From Planctomycetota bacterium (GTDB lineage Bacteria > Planctomycetota > Phycisphaerae > Phycisphaerales > SM1A02): a DNA stretch of 40,344 nt. The notes under the pieces are model-generated. The model made no database searches and was not told where the DNA came from. It saw nothing but the letters and a program-made list of their open reading frames with translations. The position numbers and the translations under genes are program-made. The DNA is taken from contig JADFNO010000012.1 in the NCBI GenBank assembly GCA_022563315.1, positions 1 through 40,344 on the forward strand. The letters run 5' to 3'. This document shows positions 7,773 through 15,993 of this stretch, in pieces; positions within the stretch are counted from its first letter, which is position 1; every line of letters starts with the position of its first letter.

Positions 7773-9527
7773 CTAGCCGTACGTTTCCTTCAGCCTGTTG
7801 AATCCAGATTTCATTAAATCAAACTTGGCAGCGGACCTAGCAAACGTCCTCAGCGTCATAGGCTCGGTCGCACTTTCATTACGCTGCCATTCTGAGCAGA
7901 TTACAAACAAACTAGCTTTCCAGCACTTATCCCAATACTTCTCAAAGTTCCTGTCATTATTTAGCAGGCTCGATCTGTCATCATCGCTAAGTTCCGCGCG
8001 CACCGACTCACCGATCAATGACAAGATATGATACCGCAACTGATTCAGATAGTTTGCGCCATCGTTGTTGGATAGGTACTCCTTAATGGACTTTTGTGTT
8101 CTCCAGAAAAACGCGATACCGAGACGCGCCCTATGCAATTCCGCCTCGGGAAGTAGAATCTCTAGCTTACCGTTCACACCAAAGGCCTTCTCGTAAGCGC
8201 CCTCGGAATGATCAACCTTGCTCGTGAACAGGTCCTTCGGAGAATTAATAACTAGCGTAGGCTCGTACTCGAACGCGTATCTAATCTTCGCAAATTCATC
8301 GAGCCTCAGGATACGACTTCCTGATTTTGTGCGGGCGCCTGTGCCCCTGCGCCTGTGATACTCGATCAACGGTAAATGATCACGACCTCGTTTTGGAGAC
8401 AGATTCTTCTCCAACCACTCCTGAATCTGATCATTAGCCCGAAAATCGGATATACGTATTGCATTCTTTGTGTTGTTGAAACGAATTATCTTTTCATTGA
8501 TGCCCCTGATTTGTGTTTTACGGGACGATTCGGTAATCCGCATCAATACGTAAATTTCAGCTTCTGATTTCGCGTCCACTATCGCCCCGACCGTCTGGGC
8601 GCCGTTAATGATATAAAAATTCTCTGCACGAAGGATGTGTTCCGAGTCGACTTCTAGGGAAGTACATACGCACGAGATACCATTGTTAAAGTAGAAGAAG
8701 TTTTCGGGTTCCTCCTCGATGGTGGTGACGATGTCCTTGTTGATGGAAGTGCGCCGACCTAACCAATCTCGAATATTCAATGCGAACAACCGTTCGCGTA
8801 CGCCTTTCTTTTCGTATAGATTGCGAAGCCAATTGCCCTTTATTGCACAGACTAGTGTCTTTCGCGGCTTGGATCGTATAAAATACGTATCCTTAGGTAG
8901 AGGTTGCTCAATATCGATGCCGACAGTACCTTCTAGCGACTGAGTCCTGACAAAGAACTCCCGCAGTTCATGAATACCAAGTGTCGTGCAGGTGACTGAT
9001 TCGCCGGCTGCCCCAAAATCACGATTACGTTTCTCGGTTAATTCTGAGATACGTTCGGTCAGCTTTCCCGTGGACACGAAGAAGTACGAAACAGCGTATC
9101 CATCATCAATTCGACTCTTGTAATCACCGAGTAGATTCACCGCTTTCTGCGATCCATGCTTTCGCACCCAATCGTGCTCACAATAATACCTATGTCTGTC
9201 GAAGAATGAAGCGACCTGAGTTTCGTCCATTGGCTTTGAATGCGAAACCAATGTTAACAGCTTCGACTGAACAATAATAAGCCGTTTCTGAATCGCGTCG
9301 TCAAGCACAATGTCGGCGCCCAGATCAGTGCCTTCAATAATCGCTTCGTCCGGCTCCGTGTCAACGCCTTGATAGGCTTGCTGAAAAAGTGACGCCAGCC
9401 AAAGCTGAAATGCCGTTCCACGATACTTGCCTACGGAGTACGACCATGCACGTTCATCACAAAGCTCCTCCACCTGAGCCTTGAGATACTTGCGGAAAGT
9501 GTCGGTTGACATCCCTTCATTGAGCAT
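7773..9527 (-). CDS. AIPR-family abortive phage infection protein
   Basis: A 584-residue protein of the AIPR (abortive infection phage resistance) family. Hallmarks are FFYFNNGIS (about residues 277-285), IINGAQTVGAI (306-316), VLMRITE, and IIRFNNTKNAIRISDFRANDQIQ (347 on). The N-terminal 150 residues contain a GADIVLDD...LIIVQSK arrangement (D72, then Q87-S88-K89), which fits a PD-(D/E)XK-like nuclease core, so the protein may cut nucleic acid on infection. The ATG at 9527 is preceded by GAGG. Its DNA is visibly more A/T-rich than the neighbours, which supports horizontal acquisition. It starts 33 nt after the stop of an icd-tail relic, and a DNA methyltransferase gene lies upstream on the same strand. 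Family assignment is firm; the nuclease activity is inferred. Confidence 0.9.
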   Translation of the reverse strand: MLNEGMSTDTFRKYLKAQVEELCDERAWSYSVGKYRGTAFQLWLASLFQQAYQGVDTEPDEAIIEGTDLGADIVLDDAIQKRLIIVQSKLLTLVSHSKPMDETQVASFFDRHRYYCEHDWVRKHGSQKAVNLLGDYKSRIDDGYAVSYFFVSTGKLTERISELTEKRNRDFGAAGESVTCTTLGIHELREFFVRTQSLEGTVGIDIEQPLPKDTYFIRSKPRKTLVCAIKGNWLRNLYEKKGVRERLFALNIRDWLGRRTSINKDIVTTIEEEPENFFYFNNGISCVCTSLEVDSEHILRAENFYIINGAQTVGAIVDAKSEAEIYVLMRITESSRKTQIRGINEKIIRFNNTKNAIRISDFRANDQIQEWLEKNLSPKRGRDHLPLIEYHRRRGTGARTKSGSRILRLDEFAKIRYAFEYEPTLVINSPKDLFTSKVDHSEGAYEKAFGVNGKLEILLPEAELHRARLGIAFFWRTQKSIKEYLSNNDGANYLNQLRYHILSLIGESVRAELSDDDRSSLLNNDRNFEKYWDKCWKASLFVICSEWQRNESATEPMTLRTFARSAAKFDLMKSGFNRLKETYG

Positions 9528-9560
9528 CTACATCCTCATTTCAGCGTTAGCGCTACAAGG

Positions 9561-9618
9561 TCACGCCCCGACCGCTACCCCTGCCCCCATATGTTCGATG
9601 ATGGCGTCGGCGAAGGCG
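9561..9618 (-). pseudogene. Relic of the icd 3' end (tail A)
   Basis: Read leftward, this encodes [18 protein letters not shown] and TGA, identical to the last 18 residues of the intact isocitrate dehydrogenase at 17808-17865. The two blocks align without gaps over 58 bp with 50 identities. All eight differences are at third codon positions and none changes the protein. Similarity stops abruptly at both ends: before it the codons read Phe-Pro-Ser-like in place of Cys-Ser, and after the stop there is no match. This is what an att-type 3' gene segment carried by an integrating element from another species would look like. Confidence 0.92.
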
Positions 9619-9640
9619 AACGGCGACTGCGACGCGCTTG

Positions 9641-10660
9641 TCAAGAGATTTCTTGTTTCGTTTGGTCATCTCGCAAGACGTTCAGTGTTCTTTGAGAGAA
9701 CATATTTGCGGTTTCCTCGGCGAAACGCCTGCACGAGCTCTCGAAGTACACAGCGTCAGTCTCAACACCGATGCTGTTGCGGCCGGATTGAGCTGCCGCG
9801 ACCGAACTTGATCCCGTGCCATGAAACGGATCAAGAACGGTATCGCCAACAAAGCTGAACATCCGGATGAGTCTGTGTGCAATCTCGACTGGATAGGGCG
9901 CGGGATGATTCCTTGTAGAGGCGCCTGTCAATCCAGTCCAAATCTGCTGGAACCATCGCTGATGGTCATTGACCGAGATTACACTCAGGATTCGCTTTGC
10001 CGAGGAAGGCTTGCGGTATCCACCCGGCTTGCGTTGCATCAGAATGAATTCGATATCGTTCTTGATCACCGCATTGGGTTCGTAGGGCTTCCCGAGAAAA
10101 CCGCCGGCCCCCTGCACTTCATACGTGGCGTTTGCGATCTTGTGCCAGATGATCGGGGCGAGATTATCAAAGCCGATGTGCCGGCAATGTTCCTGAATTG
10201 AAGCGTGTAGCGGAACGACGACGTGCCGTCCGTTGTTGTTCCGCCTGGATAGACACACATCGCCGACCACGCAGACGAGTCGCCCGCCGGGCACAAGTGC
10301 GCGAAAACAGTGCTGCCACACGCGATCCAGCTCCTCCAGAAACTGCTCGTAGTCCTGGACGAATCCAAGTTGGTCTTCGCTGCGCCGATACTCCTTGAGC
10401 GTCCAATATGGCGGGGACGTAACGACGAGGTGAACCGACTCCGGTTCAAGGAAATCCATCAATCGAGCATCGCCGAGTCGATAGTCATGGCGGGTTGGAA
10501 TCGAACCGATCGCTGCCTCGATAACAGATGTCAATCGCGTATCCTTGGCGATCCGCGGCAGATCCCGTTGCAGATTGGGCAAACTCCGAAGTTCCGCAGG
10601 AACGAACCTACAAAGATCGCAAGCCTCTGACGAGAAAGCTTGTTCGGGTTCTGTCAGCAT
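9641..10660 (-). CDS. DNA methyltransferase, N4-cytosine/N6-adenine type (beta order)
   Basis: A 339-residue SAM-dependent DNA methyltransferase of the N6_N4_Mtase group. Catalytic motif IV TSPPYW (residues 81-86) precedes the SAM-binding motif I DPFHGTGSSSVAA (277-289), the beta-class order. SPPY in place of DPPY favours N4-cytosine methylation. VPGGRLVCVVGD and NHPAPYPVEIAHRLI are further family motifs. The frame is open upstream, but the ATG at 10660 is chosen since everything before it reads through the BlaI promoter region. It may be a solitary methyltransferase or the modification half of a restriction system with the AIPR gene 113 nt downstream. The icd-tail relic between them argues that the pairing arose by recombination. 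The divergent BlaI promoter lies about 100 nt upstream. Confidence 0.9.
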   Translation of the reverse strand: MLTEPEQAFSSEACDLCRFVPAELRSLPNLQRDLPRIAKDTRLTSVIEAAIGSIPTRHDYRLGDARLMDFLEPESVHLVVTSPPYWTLKEYRRSEDQLGFVQDYEQFLEELDRVWQHCFRALVPGGRLVCVVGDVCLSRRNNNGRHVVVPLHASIQEHCRHIGFDNLAPIIWHKIANATYEVQGAGGFLGKPYEPNAVIKNDIEFILMQRKPGGYRKPSSAKRILSVISVNDHQRWFQQIWTGLTGASTRNHPAPYPVEIAHRLIRMFSFVGDTVLDPFHGTGSSSVAAAQSGRNSIGVETDAVYFESSCRRFAEETANMFSQRTLNVLRDDQTKQEIS

Positions 10661-10758
10661 GGCGGCATAGTACCACCGAACGACCTTTGCACAACTTGGT
10701 GGCTGGCTGCAATTGGTTAGCGCGCCTTTGGCATCGGAAGTTTTTCTCAAAAAGACCC

Positions 10759-10786
10759 TTGACAGGAGCCCGGGGTGATATACTAT
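10759..10786 (+). promoter_or_regulatory. Promoter of the blaI-M56-DUF1573 genes
   Basis: TTGACA (10759-10764) and TACTAT (10781-10786) with a 16-nt spacer form a near-consensus housekeeping promoter. The -10 box is the left half of a perfect palindrome. The predicted start near 10793 leaves about 48 nt of leader to the TTG start at 10841. Confidence 0.7.
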
Positions 10787-10796
10787 GGCCATAGTA
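10781..10796. promoter_or_regulatory. Palindromic operator, probable BlaI-like repressor site
   Basis: TACTATGGCCATAGTA is a perfect 16-bp inverted repeat overlapping the -10 box, just upstream of a BlaI/MecI-type repressor gene. BlaI-family operators are short dyads with TAC...GTA ends, so this is the natural candidate for autorepression. Binding is inferred. Confidence 0.75.
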
Positions 10797-10840
10797 CTAC
10801 GGTTGCTGTAGATAACTGCCCCTACCCCGGAGAACTGGCT

Positions 10841-11242
10841 TTGGTCACGCGAAAGCTCTTTGATGAACTGGGAAGCCTTCAGCGAGCGGTGATGGAGGTG
10901 GTTTGGGACAAGGGCCAGGCCAGCGTCAGCGACGTGCGGCGGGCGCTGGGGCGATCCAAGCGGCCGGCGTATACGACCGTCCTGACGGTGCTGCAAAAGC
11001 TCGAAAAGGCCGGTTGGGTGAAACACCGCAGCGAAGGCCGAACGTATATCTACTCAGCCAAGCGATCGCGCGAGGATGAGGGCGCTAAATCGCTCAAAGG
11101 CTACGTCGATCGTGTGTTTAGGGGTGATCCGTTGGTGTTGTTTGAGCACCTGATGGATGACGATCGGCTGGATGATGAAACCCTCGCCACGCTGCGCAAG
11201 ATGATCGACAACAAGCGACGGGAGCGAGAAGCGAATGTATGA
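10841..11242 (+). CDS. BlaI/MecI-family transcriptional repressor
   Basis: A winged-helix repressor of 133 residues when started at the TTG at 10841, which has GGAG seven nt upstream. An ATG at 10775 would lie inside the promoter and is rejected. The family signature is clear: LGSLQRAVMEVVWDKGQASVSDVRRAL, then AYTTVLTVLQKLEKAGWVKHRSEGRTYIYSA, with a C-terminal dimerisation and cleavage helix region. Members repress their own operon and are inactivated by the partner M56 peptidase. The gene overlaps the M56 gene by 8 nt, so the two are translationally coupled. The palindrome over the -10 box is its likely target. The inducing signal is unknown; a beta-lactam response should not be assumed, because no beta-lactamase is nearby. 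Confidence 0.9.
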   Translation: MVTRKLFDELGSLQRAVMEVVWDKGQASVSDVRRALGRSKRPAYTTVLTVLQKLEKAGWVKHRSEGRTYIYSAKRSREDEGAKSLKGYVDRVFRGDPLVLFEHLMDDDRLDDETLATLRKMIDNKRREREANV

Positions 11243-12626
11243 CACGCTTTTAGACGGCTCGTTGATCGTTGATGCGCTGTGGCAACCGACGCTGTGCTTA
11301 TTGATCGCAGGTGTTGTGGCAGCGTTGCTGGCGAGACAACCAGCCCGCGCGCATCATGCTGTGCTGCTCCTATTGGGGGCGGCGGTGGTGACGCCGATGG
11401 TCAGTGCGGCATTTCGCGCGATTGGATGGGGGTTGATCGCACCACCAAGTCATACGATACCTGAGTCGACCCCATCGAATCAGATCCCAGCCCTGTCAAT
11501 GAATTACCTGGCCAGCGCGTTCACGTGGGAACGGTTGTTTGGGGTGATATGGATTGTCCTGTCGATCGTCGTCATCGCGCGACTCGTGCAATCGATTCGA
11601 AGCAGCAGGCGACTGCTTCGTGATTCTCGCCCGCTTGATGATCCGAGGATCAACGCACTAGCCAACCAAGCAGCGCGGAAGCTCGGTTTACGGTGCACGC
11701 CTACGGTGCGCGTGAGCGACTCCATCGCCTGCCCCGTCGTATGGTGCTGGTCCAAACAGCCGGTGATATTGCTGCCGCAAGGGATGGCGGATGCGTCTGA
11801 TGCCAAGGCGCTTGCGGGCATTTTGTGCCATGAACTGGCGCATTGGAAGCGGCGTGATCACGTGTCGGTGTTTGTGAGTGAGCTTTTGGCGTGCGCCATG
11901 CCGTGGCATCCGATGGTGTGGTGGACCAAACGCCGCATGGCGCAGCTCAGCGAGCGAGCGTGTGATCAATGGGTGTTGGCGACCGGTCAATCGCCGACGG
12001 TGTTCGCTGAATCGCTGCTCAATCTTGCGCCGCAACGAGGCAATCGTCTGGCGCTGGCTGCGGTAACGAACAAGCACGGCTTGGTGCGGCGCATTCACCA
12101 CATCCTCGATGGTTCGGAGAGGCGCCGTCCTCACACGAGTGGCGCGTGGCTCGCACTGTTTATTGGGATCGCGATGTTGCTGTCAACGACGGCGGCGCTT
12201 GCGCATCGACGCGTGCAGGTCGTGACGTCGAACGTTGGCGCCCCGGCCGGTGAGAATATGGCGATCGGCGATCAACTCGCACCGACTGATAAGGATTCGC
12301 CGTTCATTGTGCGCGTCACGCCGGCTGAGCTTGATCTAGGGATCGGCGAAGCGGGCAAGCCCAAAGCTGGCAAGCTGTGGCTGATCAACACGGGCTCGAC
12401 GCCGATGCAAATTGAACGCGCCAAGGTCGCCTGCGGGTGCACGACGATCACTCGATTCCAGATCGGCCCCCTCGCGCCGGGCGCATCAATGCTTGTTGAA
12501 CTTACGATGACCGCTCCCGAAAGACCGGGCGAACGAAAGACCAAGGACGTGACGTTCTTTATCCAAGGGCAACCGCCGCTGAAAGTTCCGATCCATCTCG
12601 AAGCCGGTCGCTTCGATACAGAGTAG
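11235..12626 (+). CDS. M56 (BlaR1-type) membrane peptidase fused to DUF1573
   Basis: A 463-residue integral membrane metallopeptidase. Membrane segments lie near residues 9-32, 43-68, 101-121 and 304-322. The zinc motif HELAH is at 199-203, with a later ERACD (Glu about 241) as the likely third ligand. In BlaR1/MecR1 the peptidase signals induction by causing cleavage of the BlaI repressor. Here the extracytoplasmic part is not a penicillin-binding sensor but a DUF1573 domain (about 355-455) with ACGCTT at 399-404. The next gene also encodes a DUF1573 protein, so the sensed state probably concerns whatever DUF1573 binds. The start ATG lies inside the end of the repressor gene. The domains are certain; the signal is unknown. 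Confidence 0.88.
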   Translation: MYDTLLDGSLIVDALWQPTLCLLIAGVVAALLARQPARAHHAVLLLLGAAVVTPMVSAAFRAIGWGLIAPPSHTIPESTPSNQIPALSMNYLASAFTWERLFGVIWIVLSIVVIARLVQSIRSSRRLLRDSRPLDDPRINALANQAARKLGLRCTPTVRVSDSIACPVVWCWSKQPVILLPQGMADASDAKALAGILCHELAHWKRRDHVSVFVSELLACAMPWHPMVWWTKRRMAQLSERACDQWVLATGQSPTVFAESLLNLAPQRGNRLALAAVTNKHGLVRRIHHILDGSERRRPHTSGAWLALFIGIAMLLSTTAALAHRRVQVVTSNVGAPAGENMAIGDQLAPTDKDSPFIVRVTPAELDLGIGEAGKPKAGKLWLINTGSTPMQIERAKVACGCTTITRFQIGPLAPGASMLVELTMTAPERPGERKTKDVTFFIQGQPPLKVPIHLEAGRFDTE

Positions 12627-12708
12627 TTTTTCTCGCGCATCGAATGTCCAACCGCACAGCAACGTTGCTGTGTACACGATGTCGGTGCGCCCACAAGGAG
12701 ATCAACCC

Positions 12709-13686
12709 ATGCGAAGAATCACAACAATCACACCAACCACAGCGTTCAAATGCTCTTTTGTATATCTGCTGGCAATGTGCATCTCGTTGCTCACAATACC
12801 AACAGCGATTGGGAGCGGCGGCGACGCTGAGGGAGCCATACTCGTTCCGAACGTGTTGGACTTCGGCAAATGCGCTGCTGGGGATACCGCGGCGGGAACG
12901 ATGTGGATCATCAACACAAGTGATGCGCCGATCACCGTGATCGGCGCCAAGGGAAGCTGCGGCTGCACGACGATCGTTGATTTCGTATCCGAGACGCTTG
13001 AACCGCGTCAAGCCAAGGAACTTCACATCCGCATGAAGGCTTCGAGTAAGCATTTGGATCAACAGGTAACGAAGAAAGTGACGGTAACGTTGGCGGATGG
13101 GCCGCCGGTAGAAGCGCAGCTGCAGATTGAATCGATTCATCCGCTGTATGCGAAGTTGCTCGGTTATCGAGAAGCGCGGAAGGCGCATGCTACGCAGCGG
13201 ATCGCAGGTTACCTGGCTGAGGAGTCGCGGATTTGGTTTGACAAGAAAGAAGGGCCGGGCGCACTGCGTAAACCATCAGGCGATGGACCATGGGCGGAGT
13301 GGGACCGCGAAATGAAATCAACCAGCACGACCCATGCGTATGAAGTGAACGGCAACGAACTGGTGACGGTCGTGAGCGAGACGAACGATTACTTCAAGCT
13401 GCTTGATCGTAAGCCCACGCCGTATCTGCTTACATACTGGTTTGATGACGAGGAGCGGATTGAGGGGATGTTGGTTTCGAGCTTGCCCAAGGAGCCGAAG
13501 AACAAGGGGCGGAACGACCAGTTCAAGAAATGGGCTGATGAGCACCACCCGGGGGTTCTCGATGAGTTGCAACCCGACGGCCGAATTATTCCGAGCAAGG
13601 AAAACGCGATCCGCTGGCGGGAACTGTTGATCGAGTGGCGTCAGGATGTCGGGTTGCCTGAGGTGAACTTAGGCAGCGCTGAGTGA
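12709..13686 (+). CDS. Exported DUF1573 protein with C-terminal NTF2-like region
   Basis: A 325-residue protein. The ATG at 12709 follows AAGGAG (12695-12700), which decides the start. A signal peptide (FVYLLAMCISLLTIPTAIG) precedes a DUF1573 Ig-like domain with LDFGKCAAGDTAAGTMWIINTS and SCGCTTIV. The C-terminal half looks NTF2/SnoaL-like (NDYFKLLDRK, YWFDDEERIEGMLV, FKKWADEHHPGVLDELQPDG, RWRELLIEW), a fold that often binds small molecules. It is the third gene of the BlaI/M56 set, 82 nt after the M56 stop, and shares the DUF1573 domain with the sensor. It may be the regulated output or a competitor ligand. The molecular function is unknown. Confidence 0.8.
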   Translation: MRRITTITPTTAFKCSFVYLLAMCISLLTIPTAIGSGGDAEGAILVPNVLDFGKCAAGDTAAGTMWIINTSDAPITVIGAKGSCGCTTIVDFVSETLEPRQAKELHIRMKASSKHLDQQVTKKVTVTLADGPPVEAQLQIESIHPLYAKLLGYREARKAHATQRIAGYLAEESRIWFDKKEGPGALRKPSGDGPWAEWDREMKSTSTTHAYEVNGNELVTVVSETNDYFKLLDRKPTPYLLTYWFDDEERIEGMLVSSLPKEPKNKGRNDQFKKWADEHHPGVLDELQPDGRIIPSKENAIRWRELLIEWRQDVGLPEVNLGSAE

Positions 13687-13708
13687 ATTGAGTCCTGTAT
13701 GAAAGAGA

Positions 13709-13751
13709 CCCAGGGACTCCCGCTCGAATCGGGACAGGGTCCGTCCCTGGG
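13709..13751. terminator. Bidirectional terminator-like hairpin between convergent genes
   Basis: CCCAGGGAC (13709-13717) pairs with GTCCCTGGG (13743-13751) around a loop that contains the dispersed CCCG...CGGG palindrome. It sits between the DUF1573 gene and the convergent oligopeptidase gene. The T-run after it is poor, so termination may be partial. Confidence 0.55.
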
Positions 13752-13763
13752 CTTTGCTTGATG

Positions 13764-15920
13764 TTAATCTGCGCTGGTCTGCACCGACGATGACGGTATC
13801 CCCACTCGATCGATGATGAAGGCGTACTCAAAGGCGAGCTCTTCGTATCGACCGTATCGCCCCGACGCGCCGCCGTGGCCCGCGCCCATGTTGGTCTTGA
13901 GGATCAGCAGGTTGTCATTAGTCTTCATGGCGCGCAGCTTCGCCGACCACTTGGCCGGCTCCCAGTAGTGAACGCGCGGATCGTTGAGCCCGGCCGTGAT
14001 CAAAATGTGCGGATAATCCTGCGCCGCGACATTGTCATAGGGCGAATAACTCTTGATATAGGCGTAGTACGTTGAATCGTTGGGGTTGCCCCACTCTTCA
14101 TATTCGCCGGTCGTCAGCGGAATCGACGCATCGAGCATTGTGTTGACGACATCCACAAACGGAACGGCTGCATGCGCCGCAGCGAACAAATCGGGCCGCA
14201 TGTTCAACACCGCGCCGATCAGCAACCCGCCCGCTGAACCGCCGCGAATCGCCAAGCGATCGGGATTCGTGAACCCCGCTTCGATCATGTACTCAGCGAC
14301 GGCGATGAAATCAGTGAAGGTGTTGCGCTTGTTGAGCATCCTGCCATCTTCTTTCCAATGCCGGCCCATTTCCGAACCGCCTCGAACATGGGCGATGGCA
14401 TACACGAACCCACGATCAAGTAGCGAAAGATTGTTCGACGAGAAATAGGGGTCCATCGAAGCGCCGTAGGAGCCGTACCCATAGAGTAAGCACGGATTGT
14501 TCCCATCCTTCTTGATCCCCTTTCGATGAACGATGGAAACGGGAACGCGCGCGCCATCGGGCGCGATCGCATACCCCCGAGCGGTTTCGTACTCGCTTGG
14601 ATCGTACCCGCCGAGCACTTCTTGCTGCTTCATGAGCGTTCGGCTGCGTGTGTTGACATCGTAGTCATACACCGAACTGGGCGTTACGAGCGACGTATAG
14701 GAGAACCGAAAGATCGATGTGTCGTACTGAACGTTTGTTGACGGGCGAACCGTGGCAACGGATTCAGGCAGCTCAATCAGATGCGCGTTACCGTCGGTGA
14801 AATTGTGAACGCTTAGGGCCGTGTATCCATCCCTGCGTTCGCTCAGCACCATGTGATCGGCAAACACGCTCACGCCTGTCAGGAACACGTCCGGCGAGTG
14901 CGCGATCAGCGTCGTCCAATTGGTCGGACTGGGGTCGGAGACAGGTGCGGTGACGAGCTTGAAGTTCGGCGAGTTGTCCGCATCCGTCACGATATAGAAC
15001 GTGCCGCCATTCGCGCCGCGCCGATGGTCGACTGAATAACGAACGCCTTGGCGTCGAGGCGCAATGACCTTGAACTTCGCAGCTGGATTGGATGCATCGA
15101 CATACCAGGTCTCGCTGGTCGTGCTTGAGTTTGAAGTAATACGAATGAACTCATCAGAGCGCGTACGAGAAACGCTGATGCCGTACTTCACATCATCTTC
15201 GCGCTTGACCAACACATCTGCAAACGCATCTGCGCCGCGCGTGTGGCGAAAAATGCGATTGGTTCGTTTCGTTTCATCGGTGCGCGTGTAGAACAGGGTC
15301 TTGCCGTCGTTGGCCCAGGTTAGCCCCCATGGGCCGGCGTCTTTGATTTCGGCTTCGGATGTCTCGCCGGTCGTGAGGTCCTTTATCGAAATGGAAACCG
15401 CTTCATACCCGGTTGTATCCACTGCGTAAGCGAGGTACCGATGATCCAGACTGATCGCTCGACTGGTGATTCGGTAATACTCATGCCCCTTGGCAAGCTG
15501 ATTGACATCAAGAATGATCTCTTCAACGGCCTCCAACGATTCACGTTTGCGGCAATAAATCGGATAGTCCAATCCCTCGACCGTGCGCGAGTAATAGAAA
15601 TACGGACCATTGCGATAGGGAACACTCAGATCGGTTTGCTTGATGCGCCCGAGCATCTCGTCGTACAGCGTCTCTTGGAGCTGCTCGGTGTGCGCCATGA
15701 TGGTTTTGGTGTAGTCGTTCTCCGCATTGAGGTGCGCGATGACGGCTGGATTGGACTTTTCGCGAAGCCAGGCGTAATCATCAACGCGCGTATCGCCGTG
15801 CAGCGTTGACGAAACCGGCTGCTTCTCGGCGATCGGCGGTGCAGGCGGATCAGCAACAGCTGCGGCACTACACATGAATAACGACGTACCAAGGAACAGA
15901 GGGGCGATTCTTGTGGACAT
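13764..15920 (-). CDS. Oligopeptidase B (S9A prolyl oligopeptidase family), exported
   Basis: A 718-residue serine peptidase. The ATG at 15920 has AGGAG upstream and starts a signal peptide (MSTRIAPLFLGTSLFMCSAAAVA), so the enzyme acts outside the cytoplasm, unlike E. coli PtrB. The N-terminal beta-propeller region is followed by the alpha/beta hydrolase domain. Catalytic Ser is in GGSAGG (about 562), Asp in LNDPR (about 647) and His in GAGHGGASGRYG (about 682). The GEYEEWGNP segment and the GHGGxSGR form mark oligopeptidase B, which cuts short peptides after Arg or Lys. It is convergent with the DUF1573 gene and downstream of a GNAT gene on the same strand. Confidence 0.92.
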   Translation of the reverse strand: MSTRIAPLFLGTSLFMCSAAAVADPPAPPIAEKQPVSSTLHGDTRVDDYAWLREKSNPAVIAHLNAENDYTKTIMAHTEQLQETLYDEMLGRIKQTDLSVPYRNGPYFYYSRTVEGLDYPIYCRKRESLEAVEEIILDVNQLAKGHEYYRITSRAISLDHRYLAYAVDTTGYEAVSISIKDLTTGETSEAEIKDAGPWGLTWANDGKTLFYTRTDETKRTNRIFRHTRGADAFADVLVKREDDVKYGISVSRTRSDEFIRITSNSSTTSETWYVDASNPAAKFKVIAPRRQGVRYSVDHRRGANGGTFYIVTDADNSPNFKLVTAPVSDPSPTNWTTLIAHSPDVFLTGVSVFADHMVLSERRDGYTALSVHNFTDGNAHLIELPESVATVRPSTNVQYDTSIFRFSYTSLVTPSSVYDYDVNTRSRTLMKQQEVLGGYDPSEYETARGYAIAPDGARVPVSIVHRKGIKKDGNNPCLLYGYGSYGASMDPYFSSNNLSLLDRGFVYAIAHVRGGSEMGRHWKEDGRMLNKRNTFTDFIAVAEYMIEAGFTNPDRLAIRGGSAGGLLIGAVLNMRPDLFAAAHAAVPFVDVVNTMLDASIPLTTGEYEEWGNPNDSTYYAYIKSYSPYDNVAAQDYPHILITAGLNDPRVHYWEPAKWSAKLRAMKTNDNLLILKTNMGAGHGGASGRYGRYEELAFEYAFIIDRVGIPSSSVQTSAD

Positions 15921-15993
15921 GCCGTATCTCCTTATGGGGAGCGGGCAGTGTAACGGGTCCGACACGCGCTGCGTCCAAAACGCCGAAATCCGG

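Noticed and set aside
9528-9560. Small AGCG...CGCT inverted repeat before the AIPR gene
   Set aside because: The stem is only 4 bp, too short to call an operator or terminator.
10775-10840. ATG at 10775 as start of the BlaI repressor
   Set aside because: It lies within the promoter and operator; the TTG at 10841 has a good ribosome binding site and matches the family N-terminus.
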